A stretch of 36,817 nt of DNA, taken from an uncultured Butyricicoccus sp. (GTDB lineage: Bacteria; Bacillota; Clostridia; Oscillospirales; Butyricicoccaceae). The stretch covers positions 1 through 36,817 of the forward strand of contig URFQ01000018.1 in assembly GCA_900547195.1 (NCBI GenBank). Reading direction: 5' to 3'. How positions within the stretch are numbered: position 1 is the first letter of the stretch; every line of letters begins with the position of its first letter. Under the pieces are notes generated by a model. That model did no database searches and was not told the DNA's origin. It saw only the letters and a program-made list of their open reading frames with translations. Shown here piece by piece: positions 7,278-14,914 of this stretch. Made by a program: the position numbers and the translations under genes.

Positions 7278-8489
7278 TTATGCGTGCAGATCGTGCGCGG
7301 CGGCCAGGTTCGGCTTGCCGTTTTCCCAGACAGGGCTCATGGCGCGCAGGCCGGAAACCACTTCGACGACCTTTTCAATCAGGTAATCCACATCGTCCTC
7401 GGTGTTCTGCTCGCCGAGGGTGAGGCGCAGGGAACCGTGCGCGATTTCGTGCGGCAGGCCGATGGCCATGAGCACGTGCGACGGGTCAAGCGAACCGGTG
7501 GAGCAGGCCGAGCCGGTCGAGCCGCAGATACCGGCGTTGTCCAGGCGGAGGATCAGGCCCTCGCCCTCGACCGCCTCAAAGACAAAGGACGCCGTGCCGG
7601 GCAGGCGGTTCACCGGGTCGCCGGTGTAATGGGTGTAAGGGACGTTCTCCATCACGCCCTTGACCAGCTTATCGGTGAGCTTTTTGACATAGCTCATCTT
7701 TTGGCTGAGGTTGTCGCCCGTCGCGTCCTCAATTGCCTGGCCAAGGCCGACCATGCCGGCAACGTTCTCGGTACCCGAGCACAGGCCGCGCTCCTGACCG
7801 CCGCCATAAACAAGCGGCTTGAGGGCAATACCTTTTTTGACATAGAGCGCGCCGACGCCCTTCGGGCCGCGGAACTTGTGGCCGGACAGGCTGAGCATGT
7901 CGATGCCCATGGCCTGCACGTCGAGCGGCATGTGGCCGACCGCCTGCACTGCGTCGGTGTGGAACACCGCGCCGTGCGCGTGTGCGATGGCGGAGATGGC
8001 CGCAAGATCCTGGATGGTGCCGATTTCGTTGTTCGCCGCCATAATGGTGACCAGAGCGGTGTCGTCGGAAATGGCGTTTTTGAGCTGCTCCAGATCGACG
8101 TGGCCCTGCTTGTCCACGTCGAGGTAGGTGACCGTAAAGCCCTCGTCCTCCAGCGCTTCGCAGGTGTAGAGCACCGCGTGATGTTCGATGCGCGAGGTGA
8201 TGATGTGCTTGCGGCCCTTTGCCGAAGCGCCCTTCACAAAGCCGCGGATTGCAAGGTTATCGGCCTGCGAGCCGCCGCCGGTGAACACGATTTCGGATGG
8301 GGCGGCGGCGTTCAGCGCCTTTGCGATCTTGGCGCGTGCATCCTGCATGGCGCGGCGCGCCTGGTTACCGATGCGGTAAAGCGAGGATGGGTTGCCGTAA
8401 AACTCGGTGAGCCACGGCTTCATAGCGTTATATACGGATTCGGACATGGGCGTGGTCGCCGCATTGTCCGCATAGACAAATCTGCTCAT
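7278..8489 (-). CDS. nifS: cysteine desulfurase, NifS/IscS family
   Basis: A PLP enzyme that takes sulfur from cysteine and passes it as persulfide to the scaffold protein. 403 residues with YADNAATTPMS at the start, the PLP lysine K205 in SLSGHKFRGPKG, and the catalytic Cys C329 in CGSTGSACSTGS on the mobile loop. The short loop with a compact GSACSTGS is the group I (IscS/NifS) arrangement, not SufS. The ribosome site AAGGAGG lies about 13 bases before the ATG, rather far, but no alternative start fits the conserved N-terminus. First gene of a nifS-nifU pair; no iscR is present in the window. Confidence 0.95.
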   Translation of the reverse strand: MSRFVYADNAATTPMSESVYNAMKPWLTEFYGNPSSLYRIGNQARRAMQDARAKIAKALNAAAPSEIVFTGGGSQADNLAIRGFVKGASAKGRKHIITSRIEHHAVLYTCEALEDEGFTVTYLDVDKQGHVDLEQLKNAISDDTALVTIMAANNEIGTIQDLAAISAIAHAHGAVFHTDAVQAVGHMPLDVQAMGIDMLSLSGHKFRGPKGVGALYVKKGIALKPLVYGGGQERGLCSGTENVAGMVGLGQAIEDATGDNLSQKMSYVKKLTDKLVKGVMENVPYTHYTGDPVNRLPGTASFVFEAVEGEGLILRLDNAGICGSTGSACSTGSLDPSHVLMAIGLPHEIAHGSLRLTLGEQNTEDDVDYLIEKVVEVVSGLRAMSPVWENGKPNLAAAHDLHA

Positions 8490-8528
8490 CGTCAGATGTT
8501 CGCCTCCTTATGGCGTTTCTTTGTGTAT

Positions 8529-8558
8529 AATATACACCGAAATGGTATGAAATATCAA
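8529..8558 (-). promoter_or_regulatory. probable promoter of nifS-nifU
   Basis: On the minus strand TTGATA (8558-8553), 18-base spacer, TATATT (8534-8529), about 40 bases before the nifS start. The -10 sits inside an inverted repeat GTGTAT-AAT-ATACAC (8523-8537), which could be an operator or merely AT-rich -10 sequence. Confidence 0.5.
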
Positions 8559-8769
8559 GCGAAATAATGCACGAAAGAAGGGCCGGGAAACGATACGAAA
8601 TTGGGCCAAATCGCGCAGGTTCTGTCATATACGTCATACAATGATTAGTTTACTATAATTTTGTCCAAAAAGCAATCGGAAAAACCACATTTTCGGATGG
8701 TTTTCGGACGATCTGCCGAGCGGCAAAGCCGACCGGAAGAAAAGCAAAACCAGCAGGGCGCAGCGCTGC

Positions 8770-8802
8770 AAAAAACACAGGCCCCCGGAAACCAGAGGCC
8801 TG
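8770..8802 (-). terminator. terminator of pyrG
   Basis: On the minus strand CAGGCCTC pairs with the matching GGGGCCTG arm (about 8 bp, one or two G-U pairs) and is followed by TG and six T. It starts about 45 bases after the pyrG stop. Confidence 0.75.
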
Positions 8803-8847
8803 CTTTGGAAAGAGTGGTAAAAAAAGAAGAGGGCGGAGCGAATGGCC

Positions 8848-10446
8848 TTATTGCCGTGCAGCCGCCGCAGCGAGGAACGCGCGGAACAGTGGGTGGGCAC
8901 GGTTGGGGCGGGATTTGAACTCCGGATGGAACTGCACGCCGAGATAGAACGGATGGCCGGGCAACTCCACGGTCTCGACCAGTTCGCCGGAGGGGGAAGT
9001 GCCGGAAACCAGCAGCCCGGCCTGCTCCAGCTGGTCGCGATAGGCGTTGTTGAACTCATAGCGGTGGCGATGGCGCTCGGTGATCGTGTCCCGTTGGTAA
9101 GCCTCCGCCATGATGGTGCCCGGTGTGATCTTGCAGGGATACGCGCCCAGACGCATGGTGCCGCCTTTTTTGGAGACGCCCTGCTGGCTTGCCATCAGGT
9201 CAATCACCGGATAGGGGGTTTCGGGGTCAAACTCCGAGGAACTTGCGTCCTGCCAGCCCAGCACACTGCGCGCATAAGCCATGACTGCGATCTGCATGCC
9301 GAGGCAAATGCCGAAATAGGGGATGCCGCGCACGCGCGCATAGTTTGCCGCGCAGATCATGCCTTCCACGCCGCGCGAACCAAAGCCCCCCGGCAGGATG
9401 ATGCCGTCCATGCCGGAAAGCAGCTTGTCCGCGGTCGCGTCGCTGATTTCCTCGGAATCGACCCACTCGATATCCACAAAGCGGCCGATTTCGTAGCCGG
9501 CGTGGCGCAGTGCCTCGGCAACGGACAGATAAGCGTCATGCAGCCTGACGTATTTGCCGACAAGCGCGATTTTGACATGCCCCTCGCGCGCATCGATGCG
9601 CGCCAGCATGTCCATCCATTCGGACAGGTTGGGTTCGGCCGCATCCATCGACAGCTCGCGGCAGACGATCTCGGACAGATGGCACTCCTCGAGCATGAGC
9701 GGCGCGCGATATAGCACCGGGACGGTGCGGTTTTCGATGACGCAGTCCGGGCGGACGTTACAGAAGAGCGAAATCTTGGCTTTCACATCCTCGTCCAGCG
9801 GACGGTCCACGCGGCACACGATGATATCCGGCTGAATGCCCATGCCGCGCAGCTCTTTGACCGAATGCTGCGTGGGTTTGGACTTTGGTTCGTCCGAGCC
9901 CGAGATATAAGGCACCAGCGTCACGTGGAGAAATAGGCAGTTGCGGCGGCCCACCTCGGCGGCCACCTGGCGGATGGCTTCGAGGAAGGGCTGGGATTCG
10001 ATGTCGCCGGTAGTGCCGCCGATTTCCGTGATCACCACATCGGCGGCGGTCTTTTTGCCGACCGAATAGATAAAGGACTTGATTTCGCCCGTGATATGCG
10101 GGATAACCTGCACCGTTTCGCCCAGATATTCCCCGGCGCGCTCTTTGTTAAGGACATTCCAGTATACTTTGCCGGTGGTCAGATTGGAGTATTTGTTCAG
10201 GTCTTCGTCGATAAAGCGCTCGTAATGGCCGAGGTCAAGGTCGGTTTCCGCGCCGTCCTCGGTGACGAAGACCTCACCGTGCTGGAACGGGCTCATGGTG
10301 CCCGGATCGACATTGATATAGGGATCAAGCTTCTGCGCCGCGACTTTCAGCCCGCGGCTTTTGAGCAGGCGGCCGAGCGAAGCGGCTGTAATCCCTTTGC
10401 CAAGGCCGGAGACCACGCCGCCGGTCACGAAAATATATTTGGTCAT
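8848..10446 (-). CDS. pyrG: CTP synthase
   Basis: Makes CTP from UTP, ATP and glutamine in the cytoplasm. 532 residues: the amidoligase domain starts MTKYIFVTGGVVSGLGKG (P-loop-like), with KLDPYINVDPGTMSPFQHGEV-type metal and nucleotide residues and EIGGTTGDIES. The C-terminal class I GATase domain has the nucleophile Cys in GICLGMQ near residue 379 and the HPEF motif near the end. I chose the ATG at 10446, with AAAGGAA 6 bases upstream, rather than a longer frame that adds ten non-conserved residues. A glutamine-consuming enzyme 96 bases downstream of the nitrogen operon; cotranscription with it is possible because only a weak hairpin lies between them. Confidence 0.96.
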   Translation of the reverse strand: MTKYIFVTGGVVSGLGKGITAASLGRLLKSRGLKVAAQKLDPYINVDPGTMSPFQHGEVFVTEDGAETDLDLGHYERFIDEDLNKYSNLTTGKVYWNVLNKERAGEYLGETVQVIPHITGEIKSFIYSVGKKTAADVVITEIGGTTGDIESQPFLEAIRQVAAEVGRRNCLFLHVTLVPYISGSDEPKSKPTQHSVKELRGMGIQPDIIVCRVDRPLDEDVKAKISLFCNVRPDCVIENRTVPVLYRAPLMLEECHLSEIVCRELSMDAAEPNLSEWMDMLARIDAREGHVKIALVGKYVRLHDAYLSVAEALRHAGYEIGRFVDIEWVDSEEISDATADKLLSGMDGIILPGGFGSRGVEGMICAANYARVRGIPYFGICLGMQIAVMAYARSVLGWQDASSSEFDPETPYPVIDLMASQQGVSKKGGTMRLGAYPCKITPGTIMAEAYQRDTITERHRHRYEFNNAYRDQLEQAGLLVSGTSPSGELVETVELPGHPFYLGVQFHPEFKSRPNRAHPLFRAFLAAAAARQ

Positions 10447-10542
10447 TTGGGTTCCTTTCCGGGCAGTTTCCCTCACAAACGCCGCGGGGCGGCGCTTCTG
10501 GAAAACGCAGACCTGCGGCGTCCGGGCGCGTGCCCGCGTGAT

Positions 10543-11118
10543 TTATAAATCGTTTTCATGGAGCTGAAGCAGCTCGCGCGCCACGTCGCGTTTGGACTGC
10601 CGGGTGTCCATCGCGCGCTTTTCGATATAGGCGTGCGCGTCGGGTTCGGTCATGCCGCATTCAATCAGCACGCACTTGGCGCGGCTGACCAGGCGGAGGT
10701 CTTCGATGCGTGTTTGCAGCTTGCGGTTTTCCCGCACAAGCGCCTCGACGCGCTTGTGCAGCGCCTGCGCGAGGCGGACGCCCTGCCCCATCAGGGCGTG
10801 GCTGAGCGGTTTGGACAGCACCAGCACGCCGTCGCGTTCCACTTTGGCGGCGACGTCGTCCGCGATTTCGGCTTTCACCAGCAGCAGGACGCCTGCGCTG
10901 GTCTGCCCGGCCGCGTACTGGCTGAACTCCACGCCGAATTCGTCGGGCAGGGGCGCGTTGATGAAGATCAGGTCAAATTCGGATGAAGCAATGCGGCGGC
11001 GCGCCTCCACCCCGGTGGGCACAATCGCCGTCTGGCAGCGTACGCCGCAGTCTGCCAGGAAGCGGGCCAGCATAACGCCGCTTTTCTCGGTCGCGGAGAC
11101 AATCAGGATACGCTCCAT
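10543..11118 (-). CDS. ANTAR-domain RNA-binding antiterminator with pseudo-receiver (NitR-like)
   Basis: Predicted to bind hexaloop hairpins in nascent leaders and stop terminators forming. Residues 1-110 have a receiver fold (MERILIVS, FDLIFINAPLPDEFG, VLSKPL). However, the phospho-acceptor position is Asn54 instead of Asp and the acidic pair after strand 1 is missing (SATEK), so it should not be phosphorylated. A coiled linker (KRVEALVRENRKLQTRIEDL) leads to the ANTAR domain: LVSRAKCVLIECGMTEPDAHAYIEKRAMDTRQSKRDVA is split here as the three helices at about 140-185. ANTAR proteins beside glnA are described in solventogenic clostridia as NitR. ATG 11118 is 7 bases past GGGGGA; a GTG at 11124 is too close. 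Last gene of the glt-glnA operon. Its probable targets are the leaders at 17695, 17920 and 20171. Confidence 0.88.
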   Translation of the reverse strand: MERILIVSATEKSGVMLARFLADCGVRCQTAIVPTGVEARRRIASSEFDLIFINAPLPDEFGVEFSQYAAGQTSAGVLLLVKAEIADDVAAKVERDGVLVLSKPLSHALMGQGVRLAQALHKRVEALVRENRKLQTRIEDLRLVSRAKCVLIECGMTEPDAHAYIEKRAMDTRQSKRDVARELLQLHENDL

Positions 11119-11163
11119 AAGCACTTCCCCCTCTCATGGATGTCGTGATAGCCTGCCGCAGCG

Positions 11164-12483
11164 TCAATAGCGCTCAAAATAGAGCTTGTATGCCGCGGAA
11201 TGAGCGTCGCGATATTGGGAATATTGCGCGCATTCCTGCTGCTTTGCGGCAAGGTAGCTGTCATAGGTGCGGGGCGGGAGAACCGAGCGCACAAAGGCGC
11301 TGTCCAGCGTCGCCTGAATGGCCTCCCCGAGCGAGCCGGGCAGGGCTTCGTAGCGCGCAAGCTCATCGTCGCTCGCGGCAAAGAGGTTGAGGTTGCAGGG
11401 CGCGGGCAGCGCAAGTTCTTTCTCAATGCCTTCCAAACCGGCGCGGATGAGCAGGGTAAAGGCCAGGTAGGGGTTGAGGGAGCCGTCCGACGCGCGGTAT
11501 TCCATGCGGCGGTGCGGGCCGTGCGCGAGCGGGATGCGGATGAGCGGGGAGCGGTTCTGGTGCGACCAGGTGACGTACCGCGGCGCCTCGAACTCGCCCA
11601 GGCGCTCATAGGAATTGACGAGCGGGTTGAAAAACAGGTTCATTTCGCGCGCGTGGGCCAGAACGCCCGCAATAAAGGATTCCGCGGTCTTGGAATGCGC
11701 CACGTGCGGGTCGCGGAAAATGTTTTCGCCGTCGCGGAACAGGGACAGGTTGATATGCAGGCCGCTGCCCGGCTCGCCCGGGAGCGGCTTAGGCAGGAAG
11801 GACGCAAACAGGCCGCTCGAGCCGGCCATGGTCTTGACCACCCATTTGAAGGTGATCATGTTGTCGGCCGCCTGGAGGGCGTTGGAGTATTTGAAGTCGA
11901 TCTCGTTCTGGCCCGGGCCCTGCTCATGATGGGAGGCCTCGGGCTGGATGCCCATTTCCTCGAGCGTCAGGCAGATCTGGCGGCGCACATTTTCGGCGTG
12001 GTCGAGCGGCGCCACGTCAAAATACGATGCATGGTCGTGCGGGATGCGGGTGGGCTGGCCGTTCTCGTCCTGCATGAAAAGATAGAACTCGCATTCGGTG
12101 CCGAGCATACAGCTCAGCCCCTTTTCCCGGGCCGCTGCAACCGCCTCGCGCAGCAGATGGCGGCCGTCCCCTTCGAAGGGCGCGCCGTCCGGATAACGGA
12201 TGTCGCAGAAAAAGCGCACCACGCGCCCGGTCGACGGCCGCCAGGGCAGGACAGACAGGGTCGTGGGGTCGGGGAAGAGCAGCAGATCGGAAGACTCCAC
12301 GTTCATGAAGCCGGTCAGGGCGGATGCGTCAAAGGAGATGCCTTCGGAAAACGCGCGCATCAGTTCGCCCGGCATAATGGAAATGTTTTTCTGGTGACCG
12401 AAAATATCGCAAAATGCAAGGCGGATAAATTTGACGTCGTTGTCCTCCATGAATTCGAGAACGTCACTGATCGAAGTGCTCAT
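11164..12483 (-). CDS. glnA: glutamine synthetase, type I
   Basis: Condenses ammonium and glutamate to glutamine with ATP. 439 residues, the short GSI-alpha length without an adenylylation insert. Beta-grasp N-domain FIRLAFCDIFGHQKNI; metal and ammonium residues in GTECEFYLF and HHEQGPGQNEIDF; ATP/metal GSGLHINLSL; the NPLVNSYERLGEFEAP flap; RSPLIRIP and RMEYRASDGSLNPYLAF at the catalytic end. The ATG at 12483 has GGAGGT 6 bases upstream; a longer frame adds four residues before it. It is 18 bases after the GXGXG subunit and 45 bases before the ANTAR gene, so glutamine synthesis and glutamate synthase are made together. The genome region also encodes a GSIII at 18046. Confidence 0.94.
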   Translation of the reverse strand: MSTSISDVLEFMEDNDVKFIRLAFCDIFGHQKNISIMPGELMRAFSEGISFDASALTGFMNVESSDLLLFPDPTTLSVLPWRPSTGRVVRFFCDIRYPDGAPFEGDGRHLLREAVAAAREKGLSCMLGTECEFYLFMQDENGQPTRIPHDHASYFDVAPLDHAENVRRQICLTLEEMGIQPEASHHEQGPGQNEIDFKYSNALQAADNMITFKWVVKTMAGSSGLFASFLPKPLPGEPGSGLHINLSLFRDGENIFRDPHVAHSKTAESFIAGVLAHAREMNLFFNPLVNSYERLGEFEAPRYVTWSHQNRSPLIRIPLAHGPHRRMEYRASDGSLNPYLAFTLLIRAGLEGIEKELALPAPCNLNLFAASDDELARYEALPGSLGEAIQATLDSAFVRSVLPPRTYDSYLAAKQQECAQYSQYRDAHSAAYKLYFERY

Positions 12484-12501
12484 AATTACCTCCAACGAAA
12501 T

Positions 12502-13224
12502 TTATTCAAATGTATATAATTGTTTATACCCCGCCTCCGGGTTCGCCGTCAATACGTAAAAGCGCTCGTTCAGGATTTCTTCCGCATTTCCACCAAAAAA
12601 TTTACAATAGTCCTCCACCTGCGGACGGATTTCCGCCCGGTCGTCCTCGTTCATGGCGCGCACGAGCACCTGCCGGGGCAGGCCGGCCGGCGCCTCGTCG
12701 CAGCGCAGCACGATCTTGCCGCCGTGCATGCCGGTGCCGCAGAAAAAGCTGACCGGATACGCGCCGTTTGCGCCCCTGCCGAGCACGAGGATCAGGCCGC
12801 CGGCCTGGTATTCGCCGAGAAAGGAACCGGCCTTGCCGCCGACGACGAGAACCGGGCTTTTGTCCATGTAGGCCTTCATATGGATGCCGGCGCGGTAGCC
12901 GATATCGCCCTCAATGAAGATGCGCCCGCCGCGCATGCCGTATCCGCATGCATCGCCGCAGTTGCCGTGGATGATGATATCGCCGTGGTTCATGGTGTCG
13001 CCAACCGCCTCCTGGCAGTTGCCAAACACCTCGATGGTCGAGCCGTTGTTGTATTGCCCGAGGCCGTTGCCCGGCGTGCCGTAGAGCTTGAGCGTCTTGC
13101 CGGACGTGCCGCAGCCGAGGTAGCGCTGGCCGTAGATTTCCCGGATGGTGATCTCGGCGTCCCCGCTTGCGCGGATCTGCTCGTTGAGCTGCTTATAGTA
13201 TGTCGTATTTGCCGTGATTACCAT
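12502..13224 (-). CDS. glutamate synthase GXGXG-domain subunit (GltB C-domain, stand-alone)
   Basis: 240 residues forming the right-handed beta-helix that is the C-terminal third of bacterial GltB, here as a separate gene as in archaeal-type split GOGAT. Repeats of the G-x-G type are evident: GNCQEAVGDTMNHGDIIIHG, GDACGYGMRGGRIFIEGDIG and HGGKIVLRC. It has a structural role, holding the amidotransferase and FMN parts together. The ATG overlaps the end of the reductase gene (ATGGTAA), a sign of translational coupling. It is followed 18 bases later by glnA. Confidence 0.92.
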   Translation of the reverse strand: MVITANTTYYKQLNEQIRASGDAEITIREIYGQRYLGCGTSGKTLKLYGTPGNGLGQYNNGSTIEVFGNCQEAVGDTMNHGDIIIHGNCGDACGYGMRGGRIFIEGDIGYRAGIHMKAYMDKSPVLVVGGKAGSFLGEYQAGGLILVLGRGANGAYPVSFFCGTGMHGGKIVLRCDEAPAGLPRQVLVRAMNEDDRAEIRPQVEDYCKFFGGNAEEILNERFYVLTANPEAGYKQLYTFE

Positions 13225-14465
13225 ACGTGGACACCTCCCAGTTTTTTGGCGCGCTCGGTCTGTGAGAAGGCCATGAGCTGCGGCTTTTCGCGGATCAGGT
13301 CAAAATCGATGGACGAAAGCGGGGTGCGCTCGCGGATGAGCGAGGTATAGATGCCCGCGCGCTCCACATCGCCCAGCAGGATGAAGCCGGCCAGATGGTC
13401 GTCCCTCGTGACGAGCAGCTTGTAGCTGTCCGCGGTTTCCTCAAGGTACTGTTCGCCGTCGTAGGAGCCTGCCGTGATCATGTGCAGGCCCATGAAGCTG
13501 GAGGCGTTCATGGGGATGGACTTGTCAAACACGCGGTCGCCGCCCGCCATGTTCATGCCTGCGGTTTCGCCCTGCATGTAGGCGTTGGGCAGGATGGCAA
13601 GGATGCGGTCCGTATCGCAGGAAATGTCGTGGGAAACCGTGCAGTCGCCGGCCGCGTAGATGTCCGGCACAGTGGTCTGCATGTGGCCGTCGAGCAGGAT
13701 GCCGCGGTTGACCTCGCAGCCCGCCATTTGGGCAAGGCCGGTGTTCGGGCGCACGCCGACCGCAACGACCAGAACATCAAACTCCACTTGCTCGCCGCTC
13801 TGGAGGGTGGCGCTTGCAGGCGAAGTAAACTTAGCGACCGAGTCGTTCAGGCGGAAGGAAACGCCCTGCTTTTCGATGTGTTTCTGGATGATCGCGCCCG
13901 GATGCTCGAGCATGACGTTCGGCAGGATGCGCGGCGCCATGTCGACGACCAGGATGGACTTCGCGCGGTTTATGATGCCCTCGGCGCACTTGAGGCCGAT
14001 GAGGCCCGCGCCGATGATGAGCACACGCTTGCTCCCGTCCTCGCCGAGCATGGCGTCCAGCTTCTTGGCGTCGTCCAGCGTCATGAAGCTGGTCTGGTTT
14101 GCGACCTGGTCAAGCCCTTCCATCGGAGGGACGAACGGGCGCGAGCCGGTGGCGATGCACAGCTTGTCATAGGGAACCAACGTGCCGTCGTCCACCGCGA
14201 CCGTCTTGGCCGCGGGGTCGACCGCGGTGGCCGTCTTGCCGAGCAGAGGGGTCACGCCATTTTTCTCGTAGAAGTCTTCCTGGCGGTAGCGGAGCATCTT
14301 TTCCTCGGTGGTTTTGCCGAGCAGCAGATAGGAAATCAGCGGGCGGCCGTAGACCGGGTACGGTTCCGAGGAGATCAGGGTGATGGGGCCGTCCTTATCG
14401 ACCACACGGATGCCCTCGATCGCGCCGGTGGCGGCGGTGCCGTTGCCAATGATGACGTAATTCAT
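13218..14465 (-). CDS. FAD-dependent NAD(P)H oxidoreductase of the glutamate synthase operon
   Basis: 415 residues of the two-dinucleotide-fold flavoprotein family (NADH-rubredoxin/nitrite reductase type): FAD motif VIIGNGTAATGAIEG at the N-terminus, IATGSRPF, NAD(P) motif VLIIGAGLIGLKCAEG near 150, and IYAAGDCTV near 285. No redox-active CxxC disulfide is seen, and it is not a GltD, since the GltD N-terminal Fe-S domain is absent. In this operon it probably hands electrons from NAD(P)H to the ferredoxin-like protein encoded 5 bases upstream, and so to glutamate synthase. The start ATG follows GGAGAGGTGA. It overlaps the next gene by 7 bases. Confidence 0.9.
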   Translation of the reverse strand: MNYVIIGNGTAATGAIEGIRVVDKDGPITLISSEPYPVYGRPLISYLLLGKTTEEKMLRYRQEDFYEKNGVTPLLGKTATAVDPAAKTVAVDDGTLVPYDKLCIATGSRPFVPPMEGLDQVANQTSFMTLDDAKKLDAMLGEDGSKRVLIIGAGLIGLKCAEGIINRAKSILVVDMAPRILPNVMLEHPGAIIQKHIEKQGVSFRLNDSVAKFTSPASATLQSGEQVEFDVLVVAVGVRPNTGLAQMAGCEVNRGILLDGHMQTTVPDIYAAGDCTVSHDISCDTDRILAILPNAYMQGETAGMNMAGGDRVFDKSIPMNASSFMGLHMITAGSYDGEQYLEETADSYKLLVTRDDHLAGFILLGDVERAGIYTSLIRERTPLSSIDFDLIREKPQLMAFSQTERAKKLGGVHVW

Positions 14466-14470
14466 ATGGT

Positions 14471-14899
14471 TCACCTCTCCTCGTAGACGATGGCCTTGTT
14501 CGGGCAGCCCTGTACGCACATCGGCTGGCCGAACTCATTTTTCTGGCAAAGCTCGCACTTCTGGATGGCGCCCTGCTCGGAATGGCTCAGCGCGCCATAG
14601 GGGCAGGACAGGATGCAGGTGCAGCAGCCCACGCACTTGTCGGAATCGATGTGTACCGCGCCGTCCACAATGGTCAGCGCGCCCGAGATGCAGCCCTTGA
14701 CGCACAGCGGATCTTCACAGTGGCGGCAGGAAACCGCGAAGGAAATGTTGTTGCGCTCCTCGATCTTGATGCGCGGCGCAATTTTATGGTCTTTGAGCGC
14801 CTTAACCATCGAGGACTTGCCAGAGTTCGCGAAAGCGCAGTAATATTCGCAGAGATGGCACCCGAGGCACCATTTTTCGTTGACGTAAACACGTTTCAT
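14471..14899 (-). CDS. 4Fe-4S ferredoxin-type electron carrier (four clusters)
   Basis: 142 residues in the HycB/DMSO-reductase-B style with Cys sets for about four 4Fe-4S clusters: CLGCHLCEYYC (residues 11-21), CRHCEDPLCVKGC, CVGCCTCILSC, and CELC with CVQGC. Cytoplasmic, no signal peptide. Its place between the FMN subunit and the flavoprotein reductase suggests it carries electrons between them. The ribosome site GGAGG is 9 bases before the ATG; 15 bases separate it from the upstream gene. Confidence 0.93.
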   Translation of the reverse strand: MKRVYVNEKWCLGCHLCEYYCAFANSGKSSMVKALKDHKIAPRIKIEERNNISFAVSCRHCEDPLCVKGCISGALTIVDGAVHIDSDKCVGCCTCILSCPYGALSHSEQGAIQKCELCQKNEFGQPMCVQGCPNKAIVYEER

Positions 14900-14914
14900 G
14901 ATATCGTTCCTCCG

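Larger units (their letters stand above)
8490..8847. other. intergenic region between pyrG and nifS
   Basis: 358 bases without a supported gene. It holds the pyrG terminator (8770-8802) and candidate minus-strand promoters for nifS at 8529-8558 and, weaker, TTGCTT (8675-8670), 17 bases, TAAACT (8652-8647). The latter would give a leader of about 150 bases. An open frame on plus at 8661-8918 has no ribosome site and runs antisense into pyrG; it is not called. Confidence 0.6.

Noticed and set aside
8661..8918. An 85-codon plus-strand frame between nifS and pyrG
   Set aside because: No ribosome site, runs antisense through the pyrG terminator and into pyrG, low-complexity Gln/Lys composition.
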